From Isotricha intestinalis (lineage: Eukaryota > Ciliophora > Litostomatea > Vestibuliferida > Isotrichidae): a DNA stretch of 49,422 bases. The notes beneath the pieces were generated by a model. That model was not told the DNA's origin and did no database searches. It saw nothing but the letters and a program-made list of their open reading frames with translations. A program made the translations under genes and the position numbers. The stretch spans positions 1 through 49,422 of the forward strand of contig JAJJLU010003579.1 of the NCBI GenBank assembly GCA_023807065.1. Reading direction: 5' to 3'. Of this stretch, positions 41,786 to 49,422 are shown piece after piece; within the stretch, counting starts at the first letter, position 1; each line of letters starts with the position of its first letter.

Positions 41786-43966
41786 TTAATCATCATTCCT
41801 TAAAACTTGTTTTTTATGTCTTAAATATTCTTCATATTTAACTCCAGGTTTAACAGGAGTAATATTTCTTCTTTTAATTCCATTTTTATAAGGAGAGTAA
41901 GTCATAGGAGAATAACCAGTAGAAGAAACAGAACAACCTAAATCACAAGCCCAACAACTTCCATCAGGGAAATAATTATATTTATTATTATTATCTTGAT
42001 TCTCTTTTCTTGAAGATAAACTTTTTTTTAACATATTTACTTTTTTTATATTTGGTTTATATGAAGAAGGATTGTAAAATAATTGATTTTCATTTTTTGT
42101 TTTATTTTTTTCTTTTTCTTTTATTATATTATAATTCTCTACATTAATATTATTGTTTGATAATTCATATGAATTTGGAGATATTTTTTTCTTTGGAATT
42201 ATTGGAATTAATATTTTCTTTTTCTTTTGTTTTTTATCATATGATGTTGATATTTCATTTGAATGAATTTTATTATATTTTCTTTCTGGAGTTTCATTTT
42301 CATATCTTTCATTATTATATATATTCTTTTTTTTCTGGGGTATAGATAAATTTGATATTTGAGATTTATTTGGATTATAATTTAAAGAATTTTTTATTTT
42401 CTCTGTTTTGGGATTTTTATTTATGTTTTTATTTTGTTTTTCTTCTTTGAAAGTTTGATTAAAAGGGAAATTTGAATTAAAATTTGAAAATGAATTGCTT
42501 TTTTTTAATTCGTTATCATTATTATTATTTTTATTTTTGTTAATATAATTATTCTTTTGGAAATTCGGGTTTTTTGGGATTTGATTATTTGGATAAAAAT
42601 ATCCATTTTTTTCATTGTTTGAGTTTTTTGGTCTTTTTTCTTTATTATCTATTTCTTGCTCTAAAGAATCTATTGGTTTCCCATATTTTTGATAATCTAT
42701 ATTATTTGGAAATGAATCTAATGGTTGGTCTTTTATTACAGCTTTAATTTTTTTATTTTGTTCATTTGGGTTTAAATTATTTAAGTTATTACTTTCATTT
42801 GGACTTAAATTATAATTATTTTGATTTTGAGTTTTATTTTTTTTGTTATTATTATTCATATAATTATTAATATTATGATTTGGAGAATATTTATGATATG
42901 AATTTCTAGGGTCATCAAAATTTACTGAATTATTTAAATCTTTTTTATTATTATTATATGAATTTTGACTATTAATTGAATTCATTAAACTATTAGGATC
43001 ATAATAATTCATTTGATTATTATTCATATATTGGGGATAGTTAAATGAAGGATTATTATCATAATTAAAACAATTCATATTTGAACCTTGACTATTAATA
43101 GAATTCATTAAACTATTAGGATCTTTTTCTAAATGATATTTACTATTCATATAAGATTCTTGATAATTAATTTTATTATTATTTTCATTATAAAGAGGAC
43201 TATTTTGACCTCTATTTGAACTAGGATCATTATTACCAAAAGTTAATGGTTTGTTAATTGGAATTCCTTGAATAATATATGGATCATTATATTTATTTAA
43301 ATTATTTTTATAATCTTTTGAATTATAATTTTTATTTAAATTTTCCGATTTTTCATTTTCAATATTATTCCTATAAACATTATCATAGTTTCTATTATCC
43401 TTTTCAAGAATAAATTTTTTAAATAAATTTAAAATATTATAAAAATCATAATTTTTATCAAAATAATAATCAACACCACCTTTTAATTTTCCTTCTTCAA
43501 CGTTAATTTTATTTGATAATGGTTGTAAAATTTCACAAAAAATTTGTTCAAGCATTTCATTAAATCTTCCATTATCATATTTTAATTTTTCATTTTCTTC
43601 TCCAACATTAATATTTAAATTATTAAATTTCATTCTTTTATTTTCTAATCTTAATTCATTAATATATGAATCAGTTGAAATTTTATCGCTTTTTAATCTA
43701 TTTAAATCATCAATTACATTTTTATAATTACATCTTAATTCATTTAATTCTTCTAATAAATTGCAGTAATTTTGTGAACAACATTGACAATTACAAATAT
43801 TTCTTTGATGACATTCACATTGACAATTTCTATTATATCTACCTTCAGAATCAAAATATTGAGTTGAAGCATTTTGAGTAGATTCTTTAGAAAAATCCAA
43901 ACAATTATTATTATAATTATCATATATTCCATGAGGATAAATAAATTGTTGACAATAATTTGACAT
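41786..43966 (-). CDS. Cys-cluster, Asn-rich protein of unknown function
   Basis: A 726-residue protein. Residues about 48-68 hold a dense Cys/His cluster, CQCECHQRNICNCQCC, followed by a Cys and a short coiled coil (NLLEELNELRCNYKNVIDD to about 110) and a compact helical domain to about 185. A long Asn-rich region follows with two copies of DPNSLMNSINSQ. Near the C-terminus a second conserved-looking block reads GSCWACDLGCSVSSTGYSPM followed by TYSPYK. The Cys spacings (CxCxCHxxxxxCxCxCC and CxxCxxxC) suggest metal binding, but no named finger fits. No signal peptide. Two Cys modules at opposite ends of a disordered chain suggest a scaffold. It is upstream of the giant repeat gene on the same strand, 141 bp away. 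Confidence 0.8.
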   Translation of the reverse strand: MSNYCQQFIYPHGIYDNYNNNCLDFSKESTQNASTQYFDSEGRYNRNCQCECHQRNICNCQCCSQNYCNLLEELNELRCNYKNVIDDLNRLKSDKISTDSYINELRLENKRMKFNNLNINVGEENEKLKYDNGRFNEMLEQIFCEILQPLSNKINVEEGKLKGGVDYYFDKNYDFYNILNLFKKFILEKDNRNYDNVYRNNIENEKSENLNKNYNSKDYKNNLNKYNDPYIIQGIPINKPLTFGNNDPSSNRGQNSPLYNENNNKINYQESYMNSKYHLEKDPNSLMNSINSQGSNMNCFNYDNNPSFNYPQYMNNNQMNYYDPNSLMNSINSQNSYNNNKKDLNNSVNFDDPRNSYHKYSPNHNINNYMNNNNKKNKTQNQNNYNLSPNESNNLNNLNPNEQNKKIKAVIKDQPLDSFPNNIDYQKYGKPIDSLEQEIDNKEKRPKNSNNEKNGYFYPNNQIPKNPNFQKNNYINKNKNNNNDNELKKSNSFSNFNSNFPFNQTFKEEKQNKNINKNPKTEKIKNSLNYNPNKSQISNLSIPQKKKNIYNNERYENETPERKYNKIHSNEISTSYDKKQKKKKILIPIIPKKKISPNSYELSNNNINVENYNIIKEKEKNKTKNENQLFYNPSSYKPNIKKVNMLKKSLSSRKENQDNNNKYNYFPDGSCWACDLGCSVSSTGYSPMTYSPYKNGIKRRNITPVKPGVKYEEYLRHKKQVLRNDD
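42960..43145. repeat. Two copies of a coding repeat (DPNSLMNSINSQ)
   Basis: Two near-identical minus-strand segments about 130 bp apart encode DPNSLMNSINSQ. The DNA is also nearly identical (AATTCATTAAACTATTAGGAT cores), so the duplication may be recent. Confidence 0.7.
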
Positions 43967-44126
43967 TTTTTAAATTTATTCCCTAAGAAAAAAACTCAAT
44001 AATTCAAAGAATTAATAAATTTCAAATAAAAAAATAAATAAAAAATTTTTTAAAAAATCAAAATAAAAAAAATAATCATAAAAAAATCCAAAATTCCAAA
44101 AAAAATCATAATTCAAGCAATAAAAA

Positions 44127-44693
44127 TTACTCATTAAACATAATCCAAGAAATATATTTACTTCCTTTACAATAATAATTATAATCAACATCCTTAACAG
44201 CAGGTGAATGTCCACTAACTCTAACATCTTTCCCATTAATTCTAGTAACAATAGCAGCAACACCATCTCCTCCTTGGCATTGATTTTTATAAAAAACAAC
44301 AACATCTCCTATTTTAACACTTTCAGGTGGTTTGAGCATATAACCACATTTTCTTTTCCATTTGAATTTATTTATTAGACATGTATCTAATTTAAGAACG
44401 TTTGTGATTTCTTTTCCACAAGGGTAACCACTACATTCACGATTTATAGATCCAAGTGGAGGGTGCTCCGCCTGGTTTATTGCCTGTGATACAAAGTTGG
44501 CAGAATCTCCTCCATGAGATGAGTAACCACAGTTTTCACCACCAAAAAATGCATATGGTGTACATTTTAGATAATCACCACATTTGTGGTTTGGAGTTAA
44601 TGCAAATTTATGAGCATATTGAACTGCTTTTAAACGATTGTATGATATTGAAAAGGGAATTAGATTTAAGGGGAATAATAATAATAATAACAT
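44127..44693 (-). CDS. Secreted Amidase_6-type protein, catalytically dead copy
   Basis: A 188-residue protein with a signal peptide (MLLLLLFPLNLIPFSIS) and an Amidase_6-like fold. It begins YNRLKAVQYA and has a NFVSQA helix and the GDVVVFY strand. It is colinear with its neighbour at 44784 without gaps. The catalytic Cys position is Ser64 (GGDSANFVSQ; codon TCT at 44502-44504, one base from TGT). The catalytic His position is Val145 (GDGVAAIV). Cys38, 44, 55, 87, 92, 105, 116 and 139 are shared with the neighbour and probably form disulfides. The fold is kept but hydrolysis is not expected. It may bind peptide or cell wall without cutting, or modulate the active copy. It is more GC-rich than its surroundings. 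Confidence 0.85.
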   Translation of the reverse strand: MLLLLLFPLNLIPFSISYNRLKAVQYAHKFALTPNHKCGDYLKCTPYAFFGGENCGYSSHGGDSANFVSQAINQAEHPPLGSINRECSGYPCGKEITNVLKLDTCLINKFKWKRKCGYMLKPPESVKIGDVVVFYKNQCQGGDGVAAIVTRINGKDVRVSGHSPAVKDVDYNYYCKGSKYISWIMFNE

Positions 44694-44783
44694 TTTTTTA
44701 ATTTTTTGATTTTTTTTTTGAATTAAATAATATATTAATTAATAATTTAAAACTACTTTTCAAAAAGAAAAATAATTTAAATA

Positions 44784-45350
44784 TTATCCATTATAATGTA
44801 ACCAAGAAATATAAGGTTTAGACTTAGTAAAATGACTAGGAGGAACATTTTTAACATGAGGAGAATGGCAACTTAACTTAACATTCTTCCCATTAACACT
44901 AGTGACAATAGTAGCATGTGCATTTCCACTAGTGCATCCTCCACTATAAAATACAGCAACATCCCCAATTCTTATATTAGAAGGAGGAGCTTGTCCTTTT
45001 CCACAAGTCCTTTTCCACTTGAATTTATTATAAAGGCATTGATCAAGTTCCCAAGCACCGACTTCTTCTTTTTTACAAGGATATCCTCTGCAATAATCTT
45101 TTCCTCCTGTTAGAAGAGGGTGACCACCTGCTATTAATGCCTGAGACACAAAGTTAGCACAATCTCCATTGTGACTAGGGTAACCACATGCTTCTCTTCC
45201 GAAGTATGCGTATGGAGAACATTTCAAGTAATTTCCACATTTGTGATTTGGAGTTTTTACATATTTATTCACGTATTTCATAGCTTTTTGACGATTGTAC
45301 GATGATATTAAGGGAAGTAATATTAAGATTAGGAATAGATGCTTTGACAT
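44784..45350 (-). CDS. Secreted Amidase_6-type Cys hydrolase, likely active
   Basis: A 188-residue protein with a signal peptide (MSKHLFLILILLPLISS) followed by YNRQKAMKYVNKY. The family's catalytic motif is intact: NGDCANFVSQALIAGGHPL with Cys64 as nucleophile. The second residue is His145 in SGNAHATIV, and IRIGDVAVFY precedes it. The third position of the triad is not assigned. Amidase_6 domains are NlpC/P60-like and cut peptide or amide bonds, often in bacterial cell wall. A digestive or defensive role against bacteria is inferred. Cysteines suited to disulfides support secretion. It sits 90 bp upstream of the inactive copy on the same strand, so a tandem duplication is clear. Transfer from bacteria is possible but not shown. 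Confidence 0.88.
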   Translation of the reverse strand: MSKHLFLILILLPLISSYNRQKAMKYVNKYVKTPNHKCGNYLKCSPYAYFGREACGYPSHNGDCANFVSQALIAGGHPLLTGGKDYCRGYPCKKEEVGAWELDQCLYNKFKWKRTCGKGQAPPSNIRIGDVAVFYSGGCTSGNAHATIVTSVNGKNVKLSCHSPHVKNVPPSHFTKSKPYISWLHYNG

Positions 45351-45834
45351 TTTTTTTATTTAAATTTTCAGAAAAAAATTTTAAAATTCTGTAATTAAAT
45401 AATTTTTTTTGGAAATTAAATTGTTTATTTTTTTTTTATAAGTTTTGACAAAAATTTTATCAATATTTACAATAAATTAAAAATTTTTTATTTATTCCCT
45501 TTATTTTAATAATTCTCATTAACATAAAAAAAATATTTTTGATATTTTATTAAGTCAAAACAAGGTTTTAAATTAGAATAAATTTTGCACATTTAATTTA
45601 AAAAGTTACGAATATCATTATATAATGTGGTTGTTTGTTCAACTTATTTTCGCATATAAAAAGGATTTTATATCTTTCAATCTTTTAATAAAAGCTTTGT
45701 TGGATTTATATAGTTTATTTAATTTTTGAATATCTTTTATTATTTTTTAAAAAGATTTTGTTGAATTTTTGTATAATTAAATAATGTTTAAAAATTAAAA
45801 AAAAATGAATTTTATTTTTATATTATTTGAAGTT
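45351..45834. other. Intergenic, no gene seen
   Basis: AT-rich spacer between two minus-strand genes: 5' flank of the amidase gene and 3' flank of the kinesin-like gene. No exon, RNA gene or clear repeat is recognised. Confidence 0.55.
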
Positions 45835-48618
45835 TTAGTCTTTTTTCTTTAAACGTTCTGTTCTATAATTTTGAATTCTATTTTGAAGTTCATTTATTAA
45901 TTTAGATTTTGATTCGTTCTTTAATCTTCTTTCTTCCATTTCTTTTTGCCTAATTAATTCTTCCATTTCTTTTTCTTTTAATAACATTTCAAAATTTTTT
46001 TTAATATCTTCCATTTGAATATTTAAAATATCATTTTTACTTTTTTGTTCGGTTAATAAATTACTTAATTGATTTTTTTCTTCTAATAAATTAGTATAAT
46101 CATTTCTTATTTTTTCATCATTATTTCTTAAATTAATATTTTGCTTTTGAAGAATTTCAACTTCAGAAGATAAACTTGTTATTTTTTTATCAATTAAAGA
46201 AACTTGATTATCATAATTATTTTTCATTAAACAACAATCATTTTTTAATTTATCATATTCTTTTTCTAATTCATTATATCTTTCAACAATAATTCTATTA
46301 TCAGCTTCAAATTTATTTTTTTCTTCATTTAATTGATTTAGATTATATATTAAGTCCTTTATTTTTGATTCAGCTTCTATTTTTTGTTTAAAAGTTTCTT
46401 CAAAAGTATTATTTGAAATTTTATTATTTTTAATATCTAAACATAAATTATTAATATCTTTTTTAAATTGCATATTTTCTTGAAGTAATCTTTCATTGTC
46501 TTTTGCAAGTTCCAAATTTCTATTTCTTTCTTCTTTGATTTGTTCTTCTAAATGTTTATTTATTTCAGATAGTCTATTTATATCTTCTTGAAACATTAAG
46601 TTATCTCCTTTCATTTCAATATATTCTTTTTTTATTTTTTCTATTTCATCATCATCATTACAAACTTTACTTTTAGTTTCACATATACATTTTTCATTTT
46701 TTAATTTTTCCATTTGTTCGCATTGTAATTTGTCTAATTTATTATTTAAAATACAATTTTGTTCTTCTAATTGTTTAATTGTATTTTCTAATATTTTTAA
46801 TTTCATTTTTTCTTCATTATTACAATTATTATCTGTAAATTGAGTTGGAGTTATTTCATTTGTTATTCCTGTATTATTATAAGAATAATTTAAATTTAGT
46901 TCATTATAATTATTTAAGGAATTTTGAGTTGGAATAGTATTATAATTTATTTGATATGATTGTTTTGGTTCTGAAAAATTACTTATATTATTATTTGATG
47001 TTTCTAAACAATTATTTAATATATTTTGATTTGAATTTATATTATTGTTTGTTGGTGTTTGATTGATTAATATTGGATTTTCATTTGATGAATTATTATT
47101 GTCTTTTCTTATATTATCATTACAATCAATTGAAGTAGACATATTATTATTATTTGAAAATGCATTAGGAATATATCTTGAATTTAAATCTGAATTAATA
47201 TATTTTAAACCTTTATTCCTTTCTGGATTATTTATATTATAATTATTCCTAATTCCATCAGAATTATTTTCAGCATTAAGAGGAAAAATTTTTTTGCCGA
47301 ATCCATTCCCAAAATTATTAATAACTTGATTTCTTAACCAATTACCGAATTTAAGTGATTTATAAGAAACATTAAGAGGATATTCCCAAGGAATAACACA
47401 ATCAAAAAAAACTATATTACTTTGGTATTGTAAAGAATCTTTTAAACATAATGTTAACATTGATTCACTTTTGGGTATACTATTATCTATACTTGAAACT
47501 ATATTATCACATATTGAATTAAACATATTACTTGTATTTTTAAAAATTAGACTATTCATTGATAAATCATTTTCATATTTTTCATCAACTAAACCAAAAT
47601 TACTTGATTGTAATTCAATAAAATTAATTTGAGAATATTTGTTTATTAATTGTTCATTTGCTTGTTTTGGATTTAAATTTATTTTTTCTGATTTTTCAAT
47701 TATAATAGATATAATTAAATTACTTTTTCTTTTTAATTCATTCACTTTTAAAATTTGAGATAAATTTTTTCTTTGTTGCATAGCATTTTGCATAGAAAGA
47801 TCATAATCATTTTTAATTTTAATATCTCTTTGAGTTAAATTAACAAAATTAGTGTTTAATTTATTATAATTATCATAATAATTTTCACACTTAACTTCTT
47901 GAATTTCTTTAGATAATAAATCATGTATTTTATCAAAGTAAATTTGGTAAACGGAGAATTTAATATTATAAATATCATTTTTATTAGAATTTATATTAGT
48001 TTGTTTAGTTAATTCAATTAAATTTAAAATATCATTTATTGCTCTTGAAAGTAAACCAGGTTCATTATTTTTCTGTTCTCCATTTCCTCTTAATAAATAA
48101 CTTTTTCCTCCATCAATTGGACCAAAGAAAAAAATACTTGAATTTTTCCCATGAAATAAATTAGAAATATTATCTTTAATACATTCATTATATATTAAAT
48201 TTAAATTATCTGTTTCATTATAAACTTTATCAAATTCTAATAAAGAAGTTTCTTTTAAAATGGATTGACTAAAATCATATAAATCATTAGGAGTATGAAA
48301 AGTATCATTTATTGAAGAACCTTTTATTGGTTTATTTGAGACTATTAAAGTTTTTGAAGGTTGTCTACATGTAAATATAGTATATTTTGTATTTAAGTCT
48401 AAACCAATATTTTTTATTTTTTTATTTATTATATTTTTTGACTTATCTTTTGAATTATTTTTTTGGGAAGAAATTGTTTTTTTTAATGTTTTCATTATTG
48501 GTTTTTCATTTGGATTATTTGGTATATTATTTGATATGTTATTATTTTTATTTTTAGGTCCTCTTAATCTTACAATCACTGAAATATTTGATGGGGAAAA
48601 ATTTTGGTTTGGGTTCAT
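45835..48618 (-). CDS. Divergent kinesin-like coiled-coil protein
   Basis: A 927-residue protein. Residues about 10-435 follow the kinesin motor layout: N-terminal ISVIVRLRGPK strand, a FDKVYNET beta strand, a P-loop GPIDGGKS at 166-173, and a SVYQIYFDKIHDLLS segment like the family's IYNE.I.DLL. The P-loop keeps Gly171, Lys172 and Ser173. The switch I motif NxxSSRSH is replaced by NELKRKSN, and the switch II motif DLAGSE reads ELQSSN. ATP binding is possible, but coupling of hydrolysis to movement looks lost. A SLKFGNWLRNQV segment matches the end of the motor. An Asn-rich linker (about 440-610) and a long coiled coil (about 620-925) follow. A non-motile kinesin-derived scaffold is inferred. 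Confidence 0.8.
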   Translation of the reverse strand: MNPNQNFSPSNISVIVRLRGPKNKNNNISNNIPNNPNEKPIMKTLKKTISSQKNNSKDKSKNIINKKIKNIGLDLNTKYTIFTCRQPSKTLIVSNKPIKGSSINDTFHTPNDLYDFSQSILKETSLLEFDKVYNETDNLNLIYNECIKDNISNLFHGKNSSIFFFGPIDGGKSYLLRGNGEQKNNEPGLLSRAINDILNLIELTKQTNINSNKNDIYNIKFSVYQIYFDKIHDLLSKEIQEVKCENYYDNYNKLNTNFVNLTQRDIKIKNDYDLSMQNAMQQRKNLSQILKVNELKRKSNLIISIIIEKSEKINLNPKQANEQLINKYSQINFIELQSSNFGLVDEKYENDLSMNSLIFKNTSNMFNSICDNIVSSIDNSIPKSESMLTLCLKDSLQYQSNIVFFDCVIPWEYPLNVSYKSLKFGNWLRNQVINNFGNGFGKKIFPLNAENNSDGIRNNYNINNPERNKGLKYINSDLNSRYIPNAFSNNNNMSTSIDCNDNIRKDNNNSSNENPILINQTPTNNNINSNQNILNNCLETSNNNISNFSEPKQSYQINYNTIPTQNSLNNYNELNLNYSYNNTGITNEITPTQFTDNNCNNEEKMKLKILENTIKQLEEQNCILNNKLDKLQCEQMEKLKNEKCICETKSKVCNDDDEIEKIKKEYIEMKGDNLMFQEDINRLSEINKHLEEQIKEERNRNLELAKDNERLLQENMQFKKDINNLCLDIKNNKISNNTFEETFKQKIEAESKIKDLIYNLNQLNEEKNKFEADNRIIVERYNELEKEYDKLKNDCCLMKNNYDNQVSLIDKKITSLSSEVEILQKQNINLRNNDEKIRNDYTNLLEEKNQLSNLLTEQKSKNDILNIQMEDIKKNFEMLLKEKEMEELIRQKEMEERRLKNESKSKLINELQNRIQNYRTERLKKKD

Positions 48619-48745
48619 TTTATAAAATTTAATATATTGTATTTATTATTTTTAATAAAAATTTTTATTTATCATTTAATTAATTATAAAAATTAATTAT
48701 TTTAAAACTAATTCAAATAAAAAATTAGATATAATAAAAAAAAAT

Positions 48746-49422
48746 ATGAAAAAAGAATACACATTAAAAGAATTATTAGACAAAAAAAAAATATCACAAA
48801 AAACATTTACAAAAGCGACTATAGTAAAAGAATATATAGAAAGAAAATATAACTTAAAAACATTAAAAAATTTAGAATGGAACGGTATACTAGAAAAAAT
48901 AGATAATTTAAATTTATCAGAATCTCAAAAAGAAAAAGTAAAAAAAAATATATTTGAAAAAGAATCTGAAAAATATAGAAAAAACAGAGAAAAACTTTCA
49001 GCAAGAGATTATGAATCCATATCAATAATAGGAAGAGGAGCATTTGGTGAAGTTCATGTATGTAAAGAAAAAAAAACAAATAAAATAGTAGCAATAAAAA
49101 AGATAAAAAAAGAAGTCATAGAAAATAAAAATCAAGTTATTCACATAAGAAATGAGCAATTGATATTATCTAAAGTAAAATCAAAATGGATAATTGATTT
49201 AAAAGCATCTTTTCAAGAAGGAGATTATTTATTTTTAGTAATGGAATATTCTCCAGGAGGAGATTTAATGTCATTATTAATAAAAAAAGATATATTAACT
49301 GAAGAAGAAGCAAAATTTTATACAGCAGAATTAATATTAGCTATAGAATCAATACATAAATTAGATTGTATTCATAGAGATATTAAACCAGATAATATTT
49401 TAATTGATAAAACAGGACATAT
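48746..49422 (+). CDS. NDR-family AGC kinase, 3' end cut by the window
   Basis: An open frame of 225 codons runs off the right edge. It starts MKKEYTLKELLDKKKIS. The first 90 residues are a charged helical region like the NDR N-terminal MOB-binding segment (TIVKEYIERKYNLKTLKNLE). The kinase domain begins DYESISIIGRGAFGEVHVCK. The ATP-binding Lys lies in VAIKKIKKE. NQVIHIRNEQLILSKV, MEYSPGGDLMSLLIKKD and LTEEEAKFYTAELILAIESIH match NDR/LATS kinases. The catalytic loop HRDIKPDN is intact. The DFG motif, activation loop and AGC tail lie beyond the window. NDR kinases act with MOB proteins in cell polarity and division. It is head to head with the kinesin-like gene across 127 bp. Confidence 0.92.
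   Translation, partial: MKKEYTLKELLDKKKISQKTFTKATIVKEYIERKYNLKTLKNLEWNGILEKIDNLNLSESQKEKVKKNIFEKESEKYRKNREKLSARDYESISIIGRGAFGEVHVCKEKKTNKIVAIKKIKKEVIENKNQVIHIRNEQLILSKVKSKWIIDLKASFQEGDYLFLVMEYSPGGDLMSLLIKKDILTEEEAKFYTAELILAIESIHKLDCIHRDIKPDNILIDKTGH

Noticed and set aside
44127..45350. The inactive amidase copy as a simple sequencing error
   Set aside because: Both the Cys and the His positions differ, through independent changes, while the frame and all disulfide-type Cys are intact. One error would not produce this.
1..49422. CRISPR array, insertion sequence, transposase or viral genes
   Set aside because: No regularly spaced direct repeats, transposase motifs, long terminal repeats or capsid/polymerase motifs were seen. 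The genes are ordinary eukaryotic families.

Overview
The window reads as nuclear DNA of a very AT-rich unicellular eukaryote (about four-fifths A+T by eye). It carries 21 complete protein genes, one protein gene cut by the right edge, and one intron-bearing tRNA-Tyr. The genes sit singly on both strands with no operon logic. Proteins are rich in Lys, Asn and Ile. Of the 21 complete genes, 19 stop at TAA, one at TAG and one at TGA, so the standard code fits. Six spliceosomal introns can be placed by reading-frame continuity, and all are only 28-34 nt with GT-AG ends. Tiny introns, standard code, extreme AT content, cilium-linked families (PTPDC1-like phosphatase, WDR17-like protein), a Mei2-type RRM protein and a starch-binding CBM20 protein together suggest a ciliate. 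Litostomes, such as rumen ciliates, would fit because they keep the standard code. This assignment is inference and was not tested by any search.

Layout. 0.8-7.7 kb: a giant alpha-2-macroglobulin-like protein without signal peptide. 8.1-12.6 kb: a TBC1D13-like Rab GAP, a small unknown gene, and an ankyrin-DHHC-type membrane protein whose catalytic motif is changed to Tyr-Phe-His-Ser. 12.7-20.1 kb: a PTPDC1-like phosphatase, a two-exon WDR17-like gene and a tiny three-exon G-patch gene of the SPF45/RBM17 type. 20.6-26.4 kb: an unknown basic protein, a BET-type bromodomain protein and an STK32-like kinase whose first exon restores a myristoylation signal. 26.4-28.0 kb: the longest gene-poor stretch. 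28.0-35.3 kb: uridine kinase, an intracellular CBM20 protein, a RanBP2-type zinc-finger gene in two exons, a DOMON-like surface protein, a Mei2-like RRM protein and a two-exon basic protein. 35.7 kb: tRNA-Tyr(GTA). 35.9-44.0 kb: a 1913-residue IQ/tandem-repeat/Sfi1-like protein and a Cys-cluster, Asn-rich protein. 44.1-45.4 kb: a tandem pair of secreted Amidase_6-type proteins, one lacking both catalytic residues. 45.8-48.6 kb: a divergent kinesin-like protein. 48.7 kb to the end: the start of an NDR-family kinase.

The genes do not form one pathway. Several fit cytoskeleton, cilium and membrane-traffic roles (PTPDC1-like, WDR17-like, IQ/Sfi1-like repeat protein, kinesin-like, NDR kinase, TBC GAP). 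Three proteins keep a family fold but have lost diagnostic catalytic residues: the DHHC-type protein, one amidase and the kinesin-like motor. They are the most interesting part of the window, together with the tiny introns and the giant macroglobulin-like protein.
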